Assembly: GCF_004348525.1 (NCBI RefSeq)
Contig: NZ_SMKG01000020.1
Span: 1-54,834, forward strand
Reading direction: 5' to 3'
Length of the DNA: 54,834 nt
Source: Micromonospora sp. 15K316
GTDB taxonomy: Bacteria; Actinomycetota; Actinomycetes; Mycobacteriales; Micromonosporaceae
In this document: one piece after another, positions 7,953-16,397 of the stretch
Position numbering within the stretch: the stretch's first letter is position 1
Layout: every line of letters starts with the position of its first letter
The notes under the pieces: generated by a model
The model's input: only the letters and a program-made list of their open reading frames with translations
What the model was told of the DNA's origin: nothing
Databases searched by the model: none
Translations under genes and position numbers: made by a program

Positions 7953-10229
7953 TCATCGAATCCTGGCCAAATTCAACTGCATCAGTCCACCCGGGCGGCC
8001 GTACCGGTAACCCTGCCCGTGTACGCAGCCGATCGCGGCGACCGCGTCGTGCTGCCGCTCGGTCTCCACCCCCTCGGCCACCACCGACAGGTCGAACGCC
8101 CCGGCGAGGCGGGTCACCATCTCCACCGTGGCGTAGGCCCGGTCGTCGTCGAGGTCGAGCCGGGCCACGAACGAGCGGTCGATCTTCAACTCGGTGGCCG
8201 GGATGCGGTGCAGGTAGCTCAGCGACGAGTAGCCGGTGCCGAAGTCGTCGATGGCGATCCGGATGCCCAGCTCACGCAGCTGCCGCAGCCGCTCCAGCAC
8301 CGCCTCGCTGCCGTCGATCAGCGCCGACTCGGTCAGCTCCAGGGTGAGCGTCCGGGGCGCCAACCCGGCCGCCGCGGTGGCCGCGGTGACCGTGGCGATC
8401 AGGTCCGGCCGGCGCAGGTGGGCGGCGGCGATGTTCACCGCGACGGTGGCCTCGGCCGGCCGGTCCCGCCAGGCGGCGGCCGCCCGGCACGCCTCGTGGA
8501 TCACCCACCGGTCGATCTGCACGATCAGCCCGGTCTCCTCGGCCAGCGGCAGGAACCGGGCCGGGCTGAGCAGCCCGAGCCGGGGATGCCGCCAGCGGAC
8601 CAGCGCCTCCGCGCTGCGCACCGCCCCGGTGGCCAGGTCCACGATCGGATGGAACTCCAGGTGCAGCTGGCCCTCGTCGACCGCCCGGCGCAGGTCGGCG
8701 ATCAGCTCCGCCCGGGACACCGCCGCCTCACGCAGCTCCGGAGTGCAGACCCGGTACGCCGACTTCCCCGCCGCCTTCGCCGCGTACATGGCGATGTCGG
8801 CGTCGCGGAGCAGGTCGGTGTGGGAGGTGTGCTGCGGGCCGTACTCGGCGATGCCGATGCTCGCCGACGGGTGCACCCCCGCGTGCTCCTCCCCGTCGGA
8901 GGGTTGCAGCGCGTCGAGCAGCCGCTCGGCCAGCCGCTCCGGCGGCACCGAGCGCGCGTCGACAAGGACGGCGAACTCGTCCCCGCCGAGCCGGGCGATG
9001 ACACCGTCGCCGGCCACGGCTTCGCGCATCCGCGCCGCCAGGCTGGTCAGCAGGCTGTCCCCGGCGGCGTGCCCGAACCGGTCGTTGACCTGCTTGAACC
9101 CGTCCAGGTCGAGCATCAGCACCGCCACCGGCCCCTCGGCGCGCAGCGCTCGTCGTAGCCGCCGGGTGAACATCAGCCGGTTCGGCAGCCCGGTGAGCTG
9201 GTCGGTGTAGGCGAGCGTGCGCAGCCGGGCCACCAGCCGCAGGTTCTGGGTGGCGGCCAGCCCCTGACGTACGGCCAGGGCGGCGAGCAGCGCCATCATG
9301 CACACGAACACCAGGTGCGGGGTCTGGCCGGTCGGCTGCCGGGCCAGCACCACCGCCACTATCGCCCCGCCCACGGGCAGGTACGGCAGGGCCACCTGCC
9401 ACCACGGCGGCAGCGGGGCGTCGGCCGTGTCCTCCGGGTCGGCGCGGGGCGGCGGGGCCGGGTAGCGGGTGGCGACGACGATCAGCAGGTAGCTCACCGA
9501 CCAGCAGAGGTCGACGAGGTGGCCGGCGGCGTACTCGCCCCGGGCGAGGAGCGCGACGTACGCGGTGTCGGCCAGGACCCGGGCCGCCAGGCTGCCGGCC
9601 AGCGCGGTCATCGGTCGCCAGCGCGGCCGTGTCGTGCCGACCACCGCCACCAGGACGGTCAGCTGCACCAGGTCGAGCACCGGGTAGAGCAGCCCGAGGG
9701 TGTGGACCGGGTCGGCGAGGTCCGCCGCGGCGAGATCGTGGAAGACCAGCACCCAGCCGACGGGCACCAGGGCGAGCCCGACGATCACCCCGTCCAGCAG
9801 GATGCGGGCCCGGCCGACCCGGCCGCGCGGGGCGGTGGGCACGAAGAGCAGCGCGGCCGTGCCGGTGACGATCCCGGCGGTGAAGACCGCCGCGACGAGC
9901 GGGGTGTACGGCAGCTCGTCGCCGGTGAGCCGCCGCACCGCCCCGAACGCCTGGCCGAGCGCGGCGAGCCCCATCGTGGCGGCGAGCAACGTCCAGAATC
10001 GACGCAGCGAGGCCGGGTGCCGGCGGGCCGCACCCGCGCAGGCCACCGCCGCCCAGCCGGAGACCAGCAGCGCGCCGAGGCCACCGGCCTGGGCCGCACC
10101 CGGCAGCGCCGCCGCCAACCAGATCGTCAACAGCAGTACGCCACCGACCGTTACCAGCAGCCCGACGTGACGTCGGCGGGCCGGACGGGGGTGGGCAGCC
10201 GTGGCCGGCTCCATGTCCTGCGGCGGCAC
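7953..10229 (-). CDS. Membrane-bound GGDEF-EAL c-di-GMP enzyme
   Basis: The product is 758 aa. About nine hydrophobic segments occupy residues 20-325 and form the likely sensor. A GGDEF domain follows (YTDQLTGLPNRLMF, then LGGDEF at 414-419, with intact catalytic residues). An EAL domain then carries EALVRW at 541-546, AIDDFGTGYSSLSYL and AEGVE. Both active-site signatures look complete, so it could make or degrade cyclic di-GMP. No RxxD inhibitory site is seen 5 residues before GGDEF. The start is GTG 10229 (GGGAG upstream) or ATG 10214. The gene is monocistronic. Such hybrids in actinomycetes influence development and antibiotic output, but its actual output cannot be told from sequence. 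Confidence 0.92.
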   Translation of the reverse strand: MPPQDMEPATAAHPRPARRRHVGLLVTVGGVLLLTIWLAAALPGAAQAGGLGALLVSGWAAVACAGAARRHPASLRRFWTLLAATMGLAALGQAFGAVRRLTGDELPYTPLVAAVFTAGIVTGTAALLFVPTAPRGRVGRARILLDGVIVGLALVPVGWVLVFHDLAAADLADPVHTLGLLYPVLDLVQLTVLVAVVGTTRPRWRPMTALAGSLAARVLADTAYVALLARGEYAAGHLVDLCWSVSYLLIVVATRYPAPPPRADPEDTADAPLPPWWQVALPYLPVGGAIVAVVLARQPTGQTPHLVFVCMMALLAALAVRQGLAATQNLRLVARLRTLAYTDQLTGLPNRLMFTRRLRRALRAEGPVAVLMLDLDGFKQVNDRFGHAAGDSLLTSLAARMREAVAGDGVIARLGGDEFAVLVDARSVPPERLAERLLDALQPSDGEEHAGVHPSASIGIAEYGPQHTSHTDLLRDADIAMYAAKAAGKSAYRVCTPELREAAVSRAELIADLRRAVDEGQLHLEFHPIVDLATGAVRSAEALVRWRHPRLGLLSPARFLPLAEETGLIVQIDRWVIHEACRAAAAWRDRPAEATVAVNIAAAHLRRPDLIATVTAATAAAGLAPRTLTLELTESALIDGSEAVLERLRQLRELGIRIAIDDFGTGYSSLSYLHRIPATELKIDRSFVARLDLDDDRAYATVEMVTRLAGAFDLSVVAEGVETERQHDAVAAIGCVHGQGYRYGRPGGLMQLNLARIR

Positions 10230-10434
10230 GCTCGCTCCGGCTCCCTCCCGTGCGGGCCCCTACTTCGGCGCGGACCGCCCCGGCAAACGCGAAAAGCCTA
10301 GCCAGCGTCCGGGTGGACCCGCCAGCGGCCGACTGGTGGGTTCCCGACACCCGTGGCGGCCGGTAAGCGGTTCCGCCCCGGATCGGGGGCGGCTCGACAG
10401 CGCGGTGCCCGGCCACCGGGACGCCTGCCCCGGG

Positions 10435-11955
10435 TCAGGCCCACTCCTCGGTGGGGTCACCGTCAGTGGCGGGCGGTTCGGCGGAGGCAGCCGCCGCGCC
10501 GGGCGGGCCGCCGTGGGTCCACGGCGTCTCCTCCGGCGCGGGGAACGCCCCCGACGGCAGGTAGGCGTCGGACAACGTGGTGTAGCAGAGCCGCTCCCCC
10601 ACCTCGGGTACGCTGCCCGGCGGCGCGGTGAGCCCGCGCCCCATCCCCCCGGAGAGTTCCAGCACGACGTCGGTCTTGCCGTCCGCGCCCGGGGTCACGA
10701 AGACCACCCGGGCCTTCTGCGACGGCCGGGCCGGACTGTAGAGCGTCGCCCCGACCGGCACCAGCACCGCCTCGGTGGTGACCAGCTGGATCCGGGGACG
10801 GAGCACCGGACGCTTCCCGCCGTCGTCGACGCGCTTCGGGTCGGCCAGCGTCACGTCGCCGACGAACGCCTCACCGGCGAGCCGGTGCTCGGCCATCACC
10901 AGCGGATCGTCGTAGGCGCGCTGCACCGCGTACGAGGTGAGGGCCCGCTCCAGCCGGTGCAGCCGGACCGCCGCGGCCACCGCCCCGTCCCGCCGGGGCT
11001 GCGGGCCGCCGCCCGAGTCGACGTGCTCGGCGTGCGCGGTGAACGCGTCCCGGTCGCCGGCCCAGCGCCCCTCGACCCGGGCGCCGGGCGGCAGCCCGCG
11101 CAGCAGACCCACGCCACGCCACATCAGCTCCCAGGTGGGCGCGAGCTGGTCGCGCAGCAGCGCTTCGAGCTCCGCGTACGCCTCGGCGCGCGCCGCCGGG
11201 TCGTCCTCCGTCGCCGCGTACGCCTCGATCGCCGGGCTGAGCCGGCGGTTGTCGAAGTCCGGATCGGTGGCCGGCCCGGCGGGCGGATGCGTCGACGGGT
11301 CCTCGGCCCGCGCGGCCGCCTCGGCGCCGGTGAGCCCGTCCGGCGGGTCGATCCAGCCGAGCAGCGCCGGCAGGTGCAGGTCCTCGACGGCGCTCTGCCC
11401 GGTCGCCCAGTGCAGGGTCAGCGCGTCGGTCATCGCCAGCAGCGCCGACGAGCCCGGATGTTCGGCCCGCTCGGCGAGGAACGTCAGCCAGCGTCCGAGC
11501 AGCGGCACCGACGGGTGCACCGGATAGTCGCCGTCCGGGCGGCGGAACCGGGTCGACCGGCCGAGCAGCCGCAGGAAGGTGATCCCGGCCGGGTTCGGCA
11601 CCAGCAGTTGCGGCGCGTCGACGTACCGGTGGCGGACGTCCCGGCCCCGGTCGACAGCCACCGCCTCGCTCACCCCCCGGTGCGCGTCCAGGTACGGCAG
11701 CACGACCGAGGCCAGCTCGGCGGCGAACGCGAAGCGTTGGCTCCGGTTGCGGGGCTGCGGCACGACCAGCAGCCTCGCCTCGTCCGGTGCCGCACCGACG
11801 AGGGCGGCGAGCGGGGCGTTCGCCTCACCGGCCAGCGCGAGCGGCACCAGCACCAGTGGACGTTCGTGCAGGTGGATGTGGCGTACGGTGGCCACCGGCT
11901 GGGCCACCCCGCTGGTGACGGCCTGCGCCTTCGCGAGCGCGCGCAGCGTACTCAT
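10435..11955 (-). CDS. Uncharacterised partner of an Fe-S nuclease
   Basis: The product is 506 aa. It starts at ATG 11955, and this ATGA overlaps the stop of the upstream nuclease gene by 4 nt, so the two are translationally coupled. It is a soluble protein without signal peptide, transmembrane helix, Walker A loop or any catalytic motif I can name. The N-terminal 170 residues are mixed alpha/beta and the middle is helical, with Ala- and Glu-rich stretches and a WELMWRGVGLLRGLPPG segment. Residues about 375-480 look beta-rich (RIQLVTTEAVLVPVG, KARVVFVTPG, DVVLELSGGMG). A low-complexity acidic Pro/Ala tail ends it. The fixed pairing with a RecB/Cas4-like nuclease suggests a shared DNA-processing or defence role, which is inference only. 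Confidence 0.8.
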   Translation of the reverse strand: MSTLRALAKAQAVTSGVAQPVATVRHIHLHERPLVLVPLALAGEANAPLAALVGAAPDEARLLVVPQPRNRSQRFAFAAELASVVLPYLDAHRGVSEAVAVDRGRDVRHRYVDAPQLLVPNPAGITFLRLLGRSTRFRRPDGDYPVHPSVPLLGRWLTFLAERAEHPGSSALLAMTDALTLHWATGQSAVEDLHLPALLGWIDPPDGLTGAEAAARAEDPSTHPPAGPATDPDFDNRRLSPAIEAYAATEDDPAARAEAYAELEALLRDQLAPTWELMWRGVGLLRGLPPGARVEGRWAGDRDAFTAHAEHVDSGGGPQPRRDGAVAAAVRLHRLERALTSYAVQRAYDDPLVMAEHRLAGEAFVGDVTLADPKRVDDGGKRPVLRPRIQLVTTEAVLVPVGATLYSPARPSQKARVVFVTPGADGKTDVVLELSGGMGRGLTAPPGSVPEVGERLCYTTLSDAYLPSGAFPAPEETPWTHGGPPGAAAASAEPPATDGDPTEEWA

Positions 11956-13052
11956 GCCGGGGCGCCGAGGGCGTCGGCGCGCAACCGGGCCGCGGCGCGC
12001 AGCAGCGCGGCGGCCTCCGCCTGCTCCGGCTCGGGGGTGCGTTCACCGGAGGCGAGCGCCACCACCTCCGTCACCGTGCCGAGCCCGCCGAGCGCCTCCC
12101 GGACCGGCCGGCCCATCGCACCCGTCCGACCGCGGGCCTCGTGCCGGCAGAAGTACGCCAGCTCGCAGCTGGCCAGGCACTCCGGCGCGTAGCGGGCCTC
12201 GACACGGGACAGCGCGGCGGTCAGCGTCGCCGGGTCGGTGGCCAGGTCGGCGGTGAAATCCGCCGGCACCGCGGCGAGCAGGTCGTCGAGGCGGTCCATC
12301 CGGGCCAGCTGGCGGCGCAGCACCAGCAGCTGCTTGCGTACGTCGAGCAGGCTCGCCACCGGCTGGTTGGCGAAGTCACGCGGGCAGATCAGCACCACGT
12401 CGTGCGACACCAGTTCGGGGTCGTGCCCGGCGGCGGCGAGCAGCTCGCGCAGCGCCAGCACGTACACGGCGGACTGGGTCGCGGCGGCCGAGACCTTCGC
12501 CGGGTCGGCCTGACCGTCGATCACCGGAAAGGACTTGATCTCCACGACGTGGAGCCGGCCGGCCAGCCGGGCGGCGACCAGGTCCGGTTCGAGGTGTACC
12601 CGCCGGCCGGCGACCTCCAGGCTGAGCAGCGGGTGGTCGAAGAGCGCGGCCGGCTGGCGCGGGCCGGTGGGCACGGCGGCCGTCAGCAGCTCGCGTGACC
12701 GGGTGTGCCGGTCGGGGAGGTCGTCGGCGGCGCCGAGATCGGTCCAGTCGGCTCGGTCGCCGGGCTCGACACCGAGCCGCTCGGCGACCAGCCGGAGCAG
12801 CTCGACGCCGCCGTCGGCCTTGACCTGCGCCTCGAAGGCGTTGCCCCGGGTGATCGCGAACCGGGACTGGCCGAACCGGGCGGGGAAACCGATCCGGTCG
12901 GCCAGCCCGGTCTTGTCCACCCCGGCGCCGTCCAGCACGGCCCGACGGGTGCAGCCCGGGTTGCCGGTCAGCGCGGCGATCGTCCGGGCGTTGTGCCGCC
13001 GCGGCGGGACGCCGCCCCGGATCGCGGCCAGTCGCTGCTCGCTGCTCGTCAT
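11952..13052 (-). CDS. RecB/Cas4-like PD-(D/E)XK nuclease with Fe-S cysteine set
   Basis: The product is 366 aa, starting at ATG 13052. The nuclease core is readable: GNAFE (Glu 74), LEPDL (Asp 157), VEIKS (Glu 172-Lys 174) and the RecB-family helix QxxxY (Gln 193, Tyr 197). The cysteines match the Fe-S arrangement of AddB, Cas4 and AdnA-type nucleases: one near the N-terminus (Cys 34) and three close together near the C-terminus (Cys 292, 296, 302, spaced C-x3-C-x5-C). Such proteins cut single-stranded DNA ends in recombination, CRISPR adaptation or phage defence. There is no CRISPR array, cas1/cas2 or helicase in the window. It is cotranscribed with the 506-aa protein downstream through a 4-nt overlap. 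Confidence 0.85.
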   Translation of the reverse strand: MTSSEQRLAAIRGGVPPRRHNARTIAALTGNPGCTRRAVLDGAGVDKTGLADRIGFPARFGQSRFAITRGNAFEAQVKADGGVELLRLVAERLGVEPGDRADWTDLGAADDLPDRHTRSRELLTAAVPTGPRQPAALFDHPLLSLEVAGRRVHLEPDLVAARLAGRLHVVEIKSFPVIDGQADPAKVSAAATQSAVYVLALRELLAAAGHDPELVSHDVVLICPRDFANQPVASLLDVRKQLLVLRRQLARMDRLDDLLAAVPADFTADLATDPATLTAALSRVEARYAPECLASCELAYFCRHEARGRTGAMGRPVREALGGLGTVTEVVALASGERTPEPEQAEAAALLRAAARLRADALGAPA

Positions 13053-13128
13053 GATCCGCCAGGATAGGCCGGGATCGCACCGGCGAGCACGTCCCGCGCC
13101 GACGTGCGTCGACGCTCACGGGTCGCCG

Positions 13129-13362
13129 TCAGCCGGCCGGGAGGCGCCGCGCCTCCGCCTTGGAGAGGTCGTACTCGGCCGCGCAGTAGGTGCACTGCTG
13201 GGTGTACCGGGTCCGCACCGGGATCAGCGGGACGAAGAAGAGTGTGAACTTCGTGGACCGGCGGGTGATCACCTGCGCGGCGTGGTTGCCGCAGTTGCGG
13301 CAGACCCGGCTGACGACGCCGAGCCGGTCGACCTTGGTGCGGAACCCGAAGATGACGAACAT
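13129..13362 (-). CDS. Small zinc-ribbon protein
   Basis: The product is 77 aa, starting at ATG 13362. Two cysteine pairs, CRNC at about residue 21 and CTYC at about residue 57, flank a hydrophobic stretch (FTLFFVPLIPV). This is the layout of the small actinobacterial zinc-ribbon family that begins MFxIFG. The four cysteines should hold one zinc. The hydrophobic middle may let it lie on the membrane. The role is unknown in the family. It sits 76 bp downstream of the nuclease gene's start, on the same strand but upstream in transcription order, so it is not part of the nuclease operon. Confidence 0.8.
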   Translation of the reverse strand: MFVIFGFRTKVDRLGVVSRVCRNCGNHAAQVITRRSTKFTLFFVPLIPVRTRYTQQCTYCAAEYDLSKAEARRLPAG

Positions 13363-13493
13363 CCCCCAGTGCTACCCGCTGGACGGGTCCATCATCCCGG
13401 TCTCGTCGTCCATCGGAGACGGCGATGCGGCGGCGCCCCGGCAGGGGGCACCGCCACTTCGACCACATGCCTCGGACGACCCGCCCGGACGGG

Positions 13494-14366
13494 TCAGCCG
13501 GCGGTCGCCGTCTGCGGCTCGGCGCTCGGCTCCTCGGTGAGCCACATCGACTGCCAGTCGTCCGCCAGCTCGTTGTAGCGACGCAGCTCGTAGAGGCCGC
13601 TGAGCGATCCGGCCCAGCCCGCGTACGGCGGGTGCGCCTCGTCGAAGCCGCTCTGCACGAAGGTGAGCTTGGTCTTCCCGTCGGACTCGGCCAGCTCCCA
13701 GGTGGTGATGCCGGGAGGGCCCCAGTCGACGGAGACCATCCGCCCCGGGTCCAGGTCGACGACCTTGGCGGCGTGGCCCGACTCGAAGCCGCCCATGGCG
13801 TAGCGGCCACCGACCCACGGCTCGATGCCGATCGGGTGGCCGAACCAGGCGCTGGCCTGCTCGGAGTCGGTCAGCGACGTGAACACCTTGGCCATCGGCG
13901 CGTCGATGAGGATCTCGCTGCGCATCTCGGTGGAGGTGAAGTCGACCTTCGGCAGCAGCGGCCGGCCCTCCAGGTGCAGGGCGAGGTTGGCGATGGAGAG
14001 GGCCCAGTACGTCTGGAGCACCCCGCGGGGCGCGCCGCTGATCACGTCGGCGAAGTCCCAGTGGCTCTGGCTCAGGCTGAGGATCGTCGAGTCGGCGCTC
14101 TCGGCCCGCAGCCGGAACTCGGTGGTGGTCTCCACCCCGTCGAGCGTCCACGCGAAGCGCACCGTCTCGTCGTCGACGTGCAGCGGGCGCTGGTGCGGCG
14201 CGTCACCCTCGGGCGTGTAGCGGCCCCAGAACTCGTACCGCTGGGGCAGCTCGACCTCGGCGTGCTCGGCCAGCCAGACGCGCAGCTCGGCGGCGTCGGT
14301 CAGGGCCCGGCGAACGGCCTCGACCGGGGCGGCGAGACGGACGTGCAACTTCATCGGTTCACTCAC
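13494..14366 (-). CDS. Tandem SRPBCC (AHSA1-type) domain protein
   Basis: The product is 290 aa. GTG 14366 is chosen because AAGGGG lies about 8 nt upstream; it overlaps the regulator's stop by 8 nt. ATG 14354 is the alternative. It contains two START-like AHSA1 folds in tandem. The first covers about residues 5-135 (MKLHVRLAAPVEAVRRALTD...WDFADVISG). The second covers about 150-270 (RSEILIDAPMAKVFTSLTD, then WELAESDGKTKLTFVQSGFD and W...L..L..Y). Such domains bind hydrophobic ligands, or in Aha1 contact Hsp90. The ArsR-type gene just upstream makes a regulator-SRPBCC pair that is common in actinobacteria, where the SRPBCC protein is usually the controlled gene. Confidence 0.85.
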   Translation of the reverse strand: MSEPMKLHVRLAAPVEAVRRALTDAAELRVWLAEHAEVELPQRYEFWGRYTPEGDAPHQRPLHVDDETVRFAWTLDGVETTTEFRLRAESADSTILSLSQSHWDFADVISGAPRGVLQTYWALSIANLALHLEGRPLLPKVDFTSTEMRSEILIDAPMAKVFTSLTDSEQASAWFGHPIGIEPWVGGRYAMGGFESGHAAKVVDLDPGRMVSVDWGPPGITTWELAESDGKTKLTFVQSGFDEAHPPYAGWAGSLSGLYELRRYNELADDWQSMWLTEEPSAEPQTATAG

Positions 14367-14916
14367 GGTCTTTCCCCTTCGGGTAGCAGGCCACGGCGAG
14401 CTTGAACGCGTCTCCCTCGGCGCCGCCGTAGCGGGTGAAAAGGTCCTGCAGAGCGGTCTGCAGGTCGTGCAGGAACTGCTGGCGTTGCTCCGCCGGCACG
14501 CGGATCTCGCCCGAGACTCCGACGGAGGGCAGCTCGGGCGCGGCCCGGTCGAGCGCGGCGATGTCGGCCTGGACCTCCTCCATGAGATCGAGGAGGTAGC
14601 CGAGGCTGAGTTCGTCGCGCGCCCGGCGCAGGCCGATGCGGCCCACCAGCCGGGGTGAGAGCCAGTAGGACTGGGCGGCGGCCTGGTAGATGCCCTCGGT
14701 GATGCCGCGGACCTTGCGCTCGGCGACCAGGTCGACGAGGCCGGCCGCGACCAACTGCTTGACGTGGTAGTAGACGCGCTGCGGCGTCTGCTCCAGCCGG
14801 GCGGCCACCTCGGTGCAGGTGCGCGGCTCGGCCAGCTGCCGCAACACCTCCACGCGTTGCGGCTTGAGCAGGACCTCGGCCTGCTCGATCTGCTCCAGGT
14901 ACAGGACATCTCTCAT
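14359..14916 (-). CDS. ArsR-like winged-helix transcriptional regulator
   Basis: The product is 185 aa, starting at ATG 14916. The N-terminal winged helix is clear: LKPQRVEVLRQLAEPRTCTE, then VAARLEQTPQRVYYHVKQLV as the recognition part and a wing around GLVDLVAERKVRG. The C-terminal 100 residues are helical and probably dimerise or bind a ligand. No metal-binding CxC motif is present, so it is not a metal sensor of the SmtB type. It is the first gene of a two-gene operon with the tandem SRPBCC gene. Palindromes at its own promoter suggest autoregulation. Confidence 0.88.
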   Translation of the reverse strand: MRDVLYLEQIEQAEVLLKPQRVEVLRQLAEPRTCTEVAARLEQTPQRVYYHVKQLVAAGLVDLVAERKVRGITEGIYQAAAQSYWLSPRLVGRIGLRRARDELSLGYLLDLMEEVQADIAALDRAAPELPSVGVSGEIRVPAEQRQQFLHDLQTALQDLFTRYGGAEGDAFKLAVACYPKGKDRE

Positions 14917-14927
14917 GGCAAAATCAG

Positions 14928-14954
14928 TTTGTACTTACAAAACTTGTTTGTCAA
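14928..14954 (-). promoter_or_regulatory. Promoter and palindromic operator of the ArsR-SRPBCC operon
   Basis: In an otherwise GC-rich region this is an AT-rich island. On the minus strand TTGACA (14954-14949) is a consensus -35, and CAAACT lies 17 nt further as a weak -10. Between and over them lie TTTGTA-CT-TACAAA (14928-14941), a perfect inverted repeat, and an overlapping ACAAA-N5-TTTGT (14937-14951). They end about 12 nt before the regulator's start codon, a good place for repressor binding. Confidence 0.65.
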
Positions 14955-14965
14955 TCGGTTCGACG

Positions 14966-14992
14966 AAAGGCCGCGCGTGTCGCGCGGCCTTT
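14966..14992 (-). terminator. Hairpin terminator after tmsB
   Basis: AAAGGCCGCGCG and CGCGCGGCCTTT are perfectly complementary around a 3-nt loop, with flanking A and T tracts. It lies downstream of tmsB on the minus strand and isolates that operon from the ArsR promoter. Confidence 0.75.
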
Positions 14993-15053
14993 CTCGTGGC
15001 GGTGGCGTCGCCCGGGCCGGATCAGCGGCGCCGTACGCCGATGTCGGCGCAGG

Positions 15054-16397
15054 TCAGGGCAGCCAGTCCGGGCGCAGCGGGTAACCGTTGCTCCCGTCCG
15101 GGTTGTTCCGGGTCGCCAGCACCTGGTGCAACTGGATGTTGTTGCGCTCGAACGCGAGCCGCGACCCGGCCATGTAGAGCCCCCACACCCGCGCGGTCCC
15201 CGCGCCGACCTCCGAGACGCAGAAGTCCCAGTGCTCGACGAGGTTGCGGCACCAGCCCGCCAACGTCAGCGCGTAGTGCTGCCGCAGGTTCTCCTCGTGG
15301 TGCACCTCGAGCCCGGCGTCGTGCACCTCGCTGATCACCCGGCCCGGCCCGGCCAGCTCCCCGTCGGGGAAGACGTACCGGTCGATGAACGCGCCGGAGC
15401 GGTGCGGCGCCCGGTTGTCCGCCCGGGTGATGCAGTGGTTGAGCAGCCGCCCGCCCGGGCGCAGCCGGTCCCGCAGGGCCCCGAAGTAGGCCGGGTAGTT
15501 GCGCACGCCGATGTGCTCGGTCAGCCCGATGGACGAGATCGCGTCGAACTGTCCCCGTGGCGCGTCCCGGTAGTCCATGTGCCGCACCTCGGCCAGCTCA
15601 CCCAGGCCCTCCCGCTCGATCGCCGCCTGCGCCCACTCGGCCTGTGCCTTCGACAGCGTGACACCGAGCGCCTTGACGCCGTACTCGCGAGCCGCGTGCC
15701 GGACCATCCCGCCCCAGCCGCAACCCACGTCGAGCAGTCGCATCCCCGGCTTGAGCGCCAGCTTCGCGGCGACCAGCTCGTACTTCGACGCCTGCGCCTG
15801 CTCCAGGGTGTCCTCCGGAGAGCGGAAGACCGCGCAGGTGTACGTCATCGACGGGCCGAGCACCCGCTCGTAGAAGGCGTTCGACACGTCGTAGTGGTGC
15901 GAGATCGCGGAGCTGTCCCGCGCCCGGGAGTGCCGCAGCCCGCTCATCACCCGTCGCCAGCGGGGCTGCGCCTCCTGCGGCGGCGCCGGCGGCGGTCGCA
16001 GCCGTTCCCAACCCAGCCCCCGCACCAGGGCCAGCGCGTCTCCCAGCGACGGCAGGCGCAGCCGCAGATCGTCAGTGAGCACCCGGAACGCCTCGTACGG
16101 GTCGCCGGGGTGCACCCCCTCCAGTCCCAGGTCGCCGCTCACGTAGGCGCGGGCCATCCCCAGGTCACCAGGGGCGGTGAGCAGATAGGACAGCCCCCGC
16201 TCGGAGCGGATGGCCAGCGTGATCCCGGCGTCTTTCGGGCCGATTGCGCTGCCGTCGTAGCCGGTGATCCGCAGCGGCAGGTCCCCGACGGTCACCGCGC
16301 GGATCACGTCCGCCACTGTGGTACGCGGATGCCGGCCCCCCGCCGGCGGTGTGCCGGGGACGCTCGTGGCCCCCTGGTCTCGATCGGTCAGGCTCAT
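15054..16397 (-). CDS. tmsB: SAM-dependent fatty acyl methyltransferase, TmsB-like (cyclopropane synthase family)
   Basis: The product is 447 aa. ATG 16397 overlaps the stop of the upstream gene by 4 nt. It belongs to the cyclopropane-fatty-acyl-phospholipid synthase family, with SISHHYDVSNAFY-type entry (SSAISHHYDVSNAFYERVL), SAM loop LLDVGCGWGG, and the late RHYALTLAGWCRNL-type segment (RQHYALTLAGWCRNLVEHW). Coupled to an FAD-dependent reductase, as here, this architecture is known from 10-methylstearic (tuberculostearic) acid synthesis. TmsB/BfaB methylates an oleoyl phospholipid at C10 to a 10-methylene intermediate. A plain cyclopropane synthase is the alternative, but the FAD partner makes the 10-methyl route more likely. 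It acts on membrane lipids. Confidence 0.85.
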   Translation of the reverse strand: MSLTDRDQGATSVPGTPPAGGRHPRTTVADVIRAVTVGDLPLRITGYDGSAIGPKDAGITLAIRSERGLSYLLTAPGDLGMARAYVSGDLGLEGVHPGDPYEAFRVLTDDLRLRLPSLGDALALVRGLGWERLRPPPAPPQEAQPRWRRVMSGLRHSRARDSSAISHHYDVSNAFYERVLGPSMTYTCAVFRSPEDTLEQAQASKYELVAAKLALKPGMRLLDVGCGWGGMVRHAAREYGVKALGVTLSKAQAEWAQAAIEREGLGELAEVRHMDYRDAPRGQFDAISSIGLTEHIGVRNYPAYFGALRDRLRPGGRLLNHCITRADNRAPHRSGAFIDRYVFPDGELAGPGRVISEVHDAGLEVHHEENLRQHYALTLAGWCRNLVEHWDFCVSEVGAGTARVWGLYMAGSRLAFERNNIQLHQVLATRNNPDGSNGYPLRPDWLP

